From contig JACDEN010000218.1 of the NCBI GenBank assembly GCA_013816415.1, positions 1 to 5,636 on the forward strand: a stretch of 5,636 bases of DNA. Direction: 5' to 3'. Numbering within the stretch: position 1 is the first letter of the stretch; every line of letters begins with the position of its first letter. The position numbers and the translations under genes were made by a program. This document shows positions 5,561 to 5,636 of this stretch, piece after piece. The notes under the pieces were generated by a model. The model was not told the origin of the DNA, made no database searches, and saw nothing but the letters and a program-made list of their open reading frames with translations. The DNA comes from Planctomycetota bacterium. GTDB taxonomy: Bacteria > Planctomycetota > UBA11346.

Positions 5561-5636
5561 ATGCCACCTGCCATCGCCACCGATCGTTTCGTCATCCGTA
5601 CCGCATCGGGCGACAAGGGGCCGTACACGCGTGAGC
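5561..5636 (+). CDS. N-terminus of a GYF_2/DUF4339-like protein, 3'-partial
   Basis: Twenty-five codons are visible before the window ends. The ATG at 5561 is the first start codon after an in-frame TGA at 5528-5530. The peptide includes RFVIRTASGDKGPYTRE (residues 9-25). The pattern aromatic-x-Ile-Arg, then Gly-x-x-Gly-Pro-Tyr-Thr-x-Glu, is characteristic of the start of GYF_2 (DUF4339) domains, small protein-binding modules often placed at the N-terminus of membrane proteins in Planctomycetota and others. What follows the domain cannot be seen. No Shine-Dalgarno sequence lies upstream, and the gene is separated from the esterase by 144 bases. The call depends on one short motif. Confidence 0.6.
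   Translation, partial: MPPAIATDRFVIRTASGDKGPYTRE

Overview
The window is GC-rich (by eye about two thirds G+C) bacterial chromosomal DNA with six protein genes and the first 25 codons of a seventh. No RNA gene, insertion sequence, phage gene or CRISPR array was seen. The gene mix points tentatively to the Planctomycetota or a related PVC-type lineage: an AMZ-type archaemetzincin, a GYF_2/DUF4339-like N-terminus, large secreted enzymes with unfamiliar C-terminal domains, and several genes without a Shine-Dalgarno sequence. This is an inference from protein style, not from a marker gene.

Layout. Positions 3-584 (+) encode the C-terminal part of an archaemetzincin zinc protease whose 5' end lies outside the window. 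Positions 626-1474 (+) encode an AraC-family regulator. It converges on a membrane-anchored protein of unknown function at 1657-2253 (-). Upstream of that, on the same strand, lies a secreted, probably all-helical (six-hairpin-like) protein with a separate C-terminal domain (2388-3806, -). A 215-bp divergent intergenic region separates it from a secreted alpha/beta-hydrolase (esterase type) with a C-terminal beta-rich domain (4022-5416, +). After a weak hairpin, a new gene starts at 5561 (+) and reads like a GYF_2/DUF4339 domain.

The most unusual feature is non-coding. Immediately after the stop codon of each of the two minus-strand genes lies an array of tandem heptamers, followed about 40-60 bases later by the complementary heptamer array, so each pair can fold into a long hairpin. 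The heptamer differs between the two sites (GTTCTNN/NNAGAAC at 1545-1651; GGTGGTT/AACCACC at 2288-2387), but the design is the same. This suggests a family of 3'-end elements, perhaps terminators or mRNA 3' stabilisers, that evolve by heptamer copying. An 18-bp tandem repeat lies beside the first one, after the AraC-gene stop.

Functionally, the two divergent secreted proteins could act on the same polymer outside the cytoplasm, but nothing in the sequence fixes the substrate. The AraC regulator is not adjacent to them, and no operator for it can be identified.
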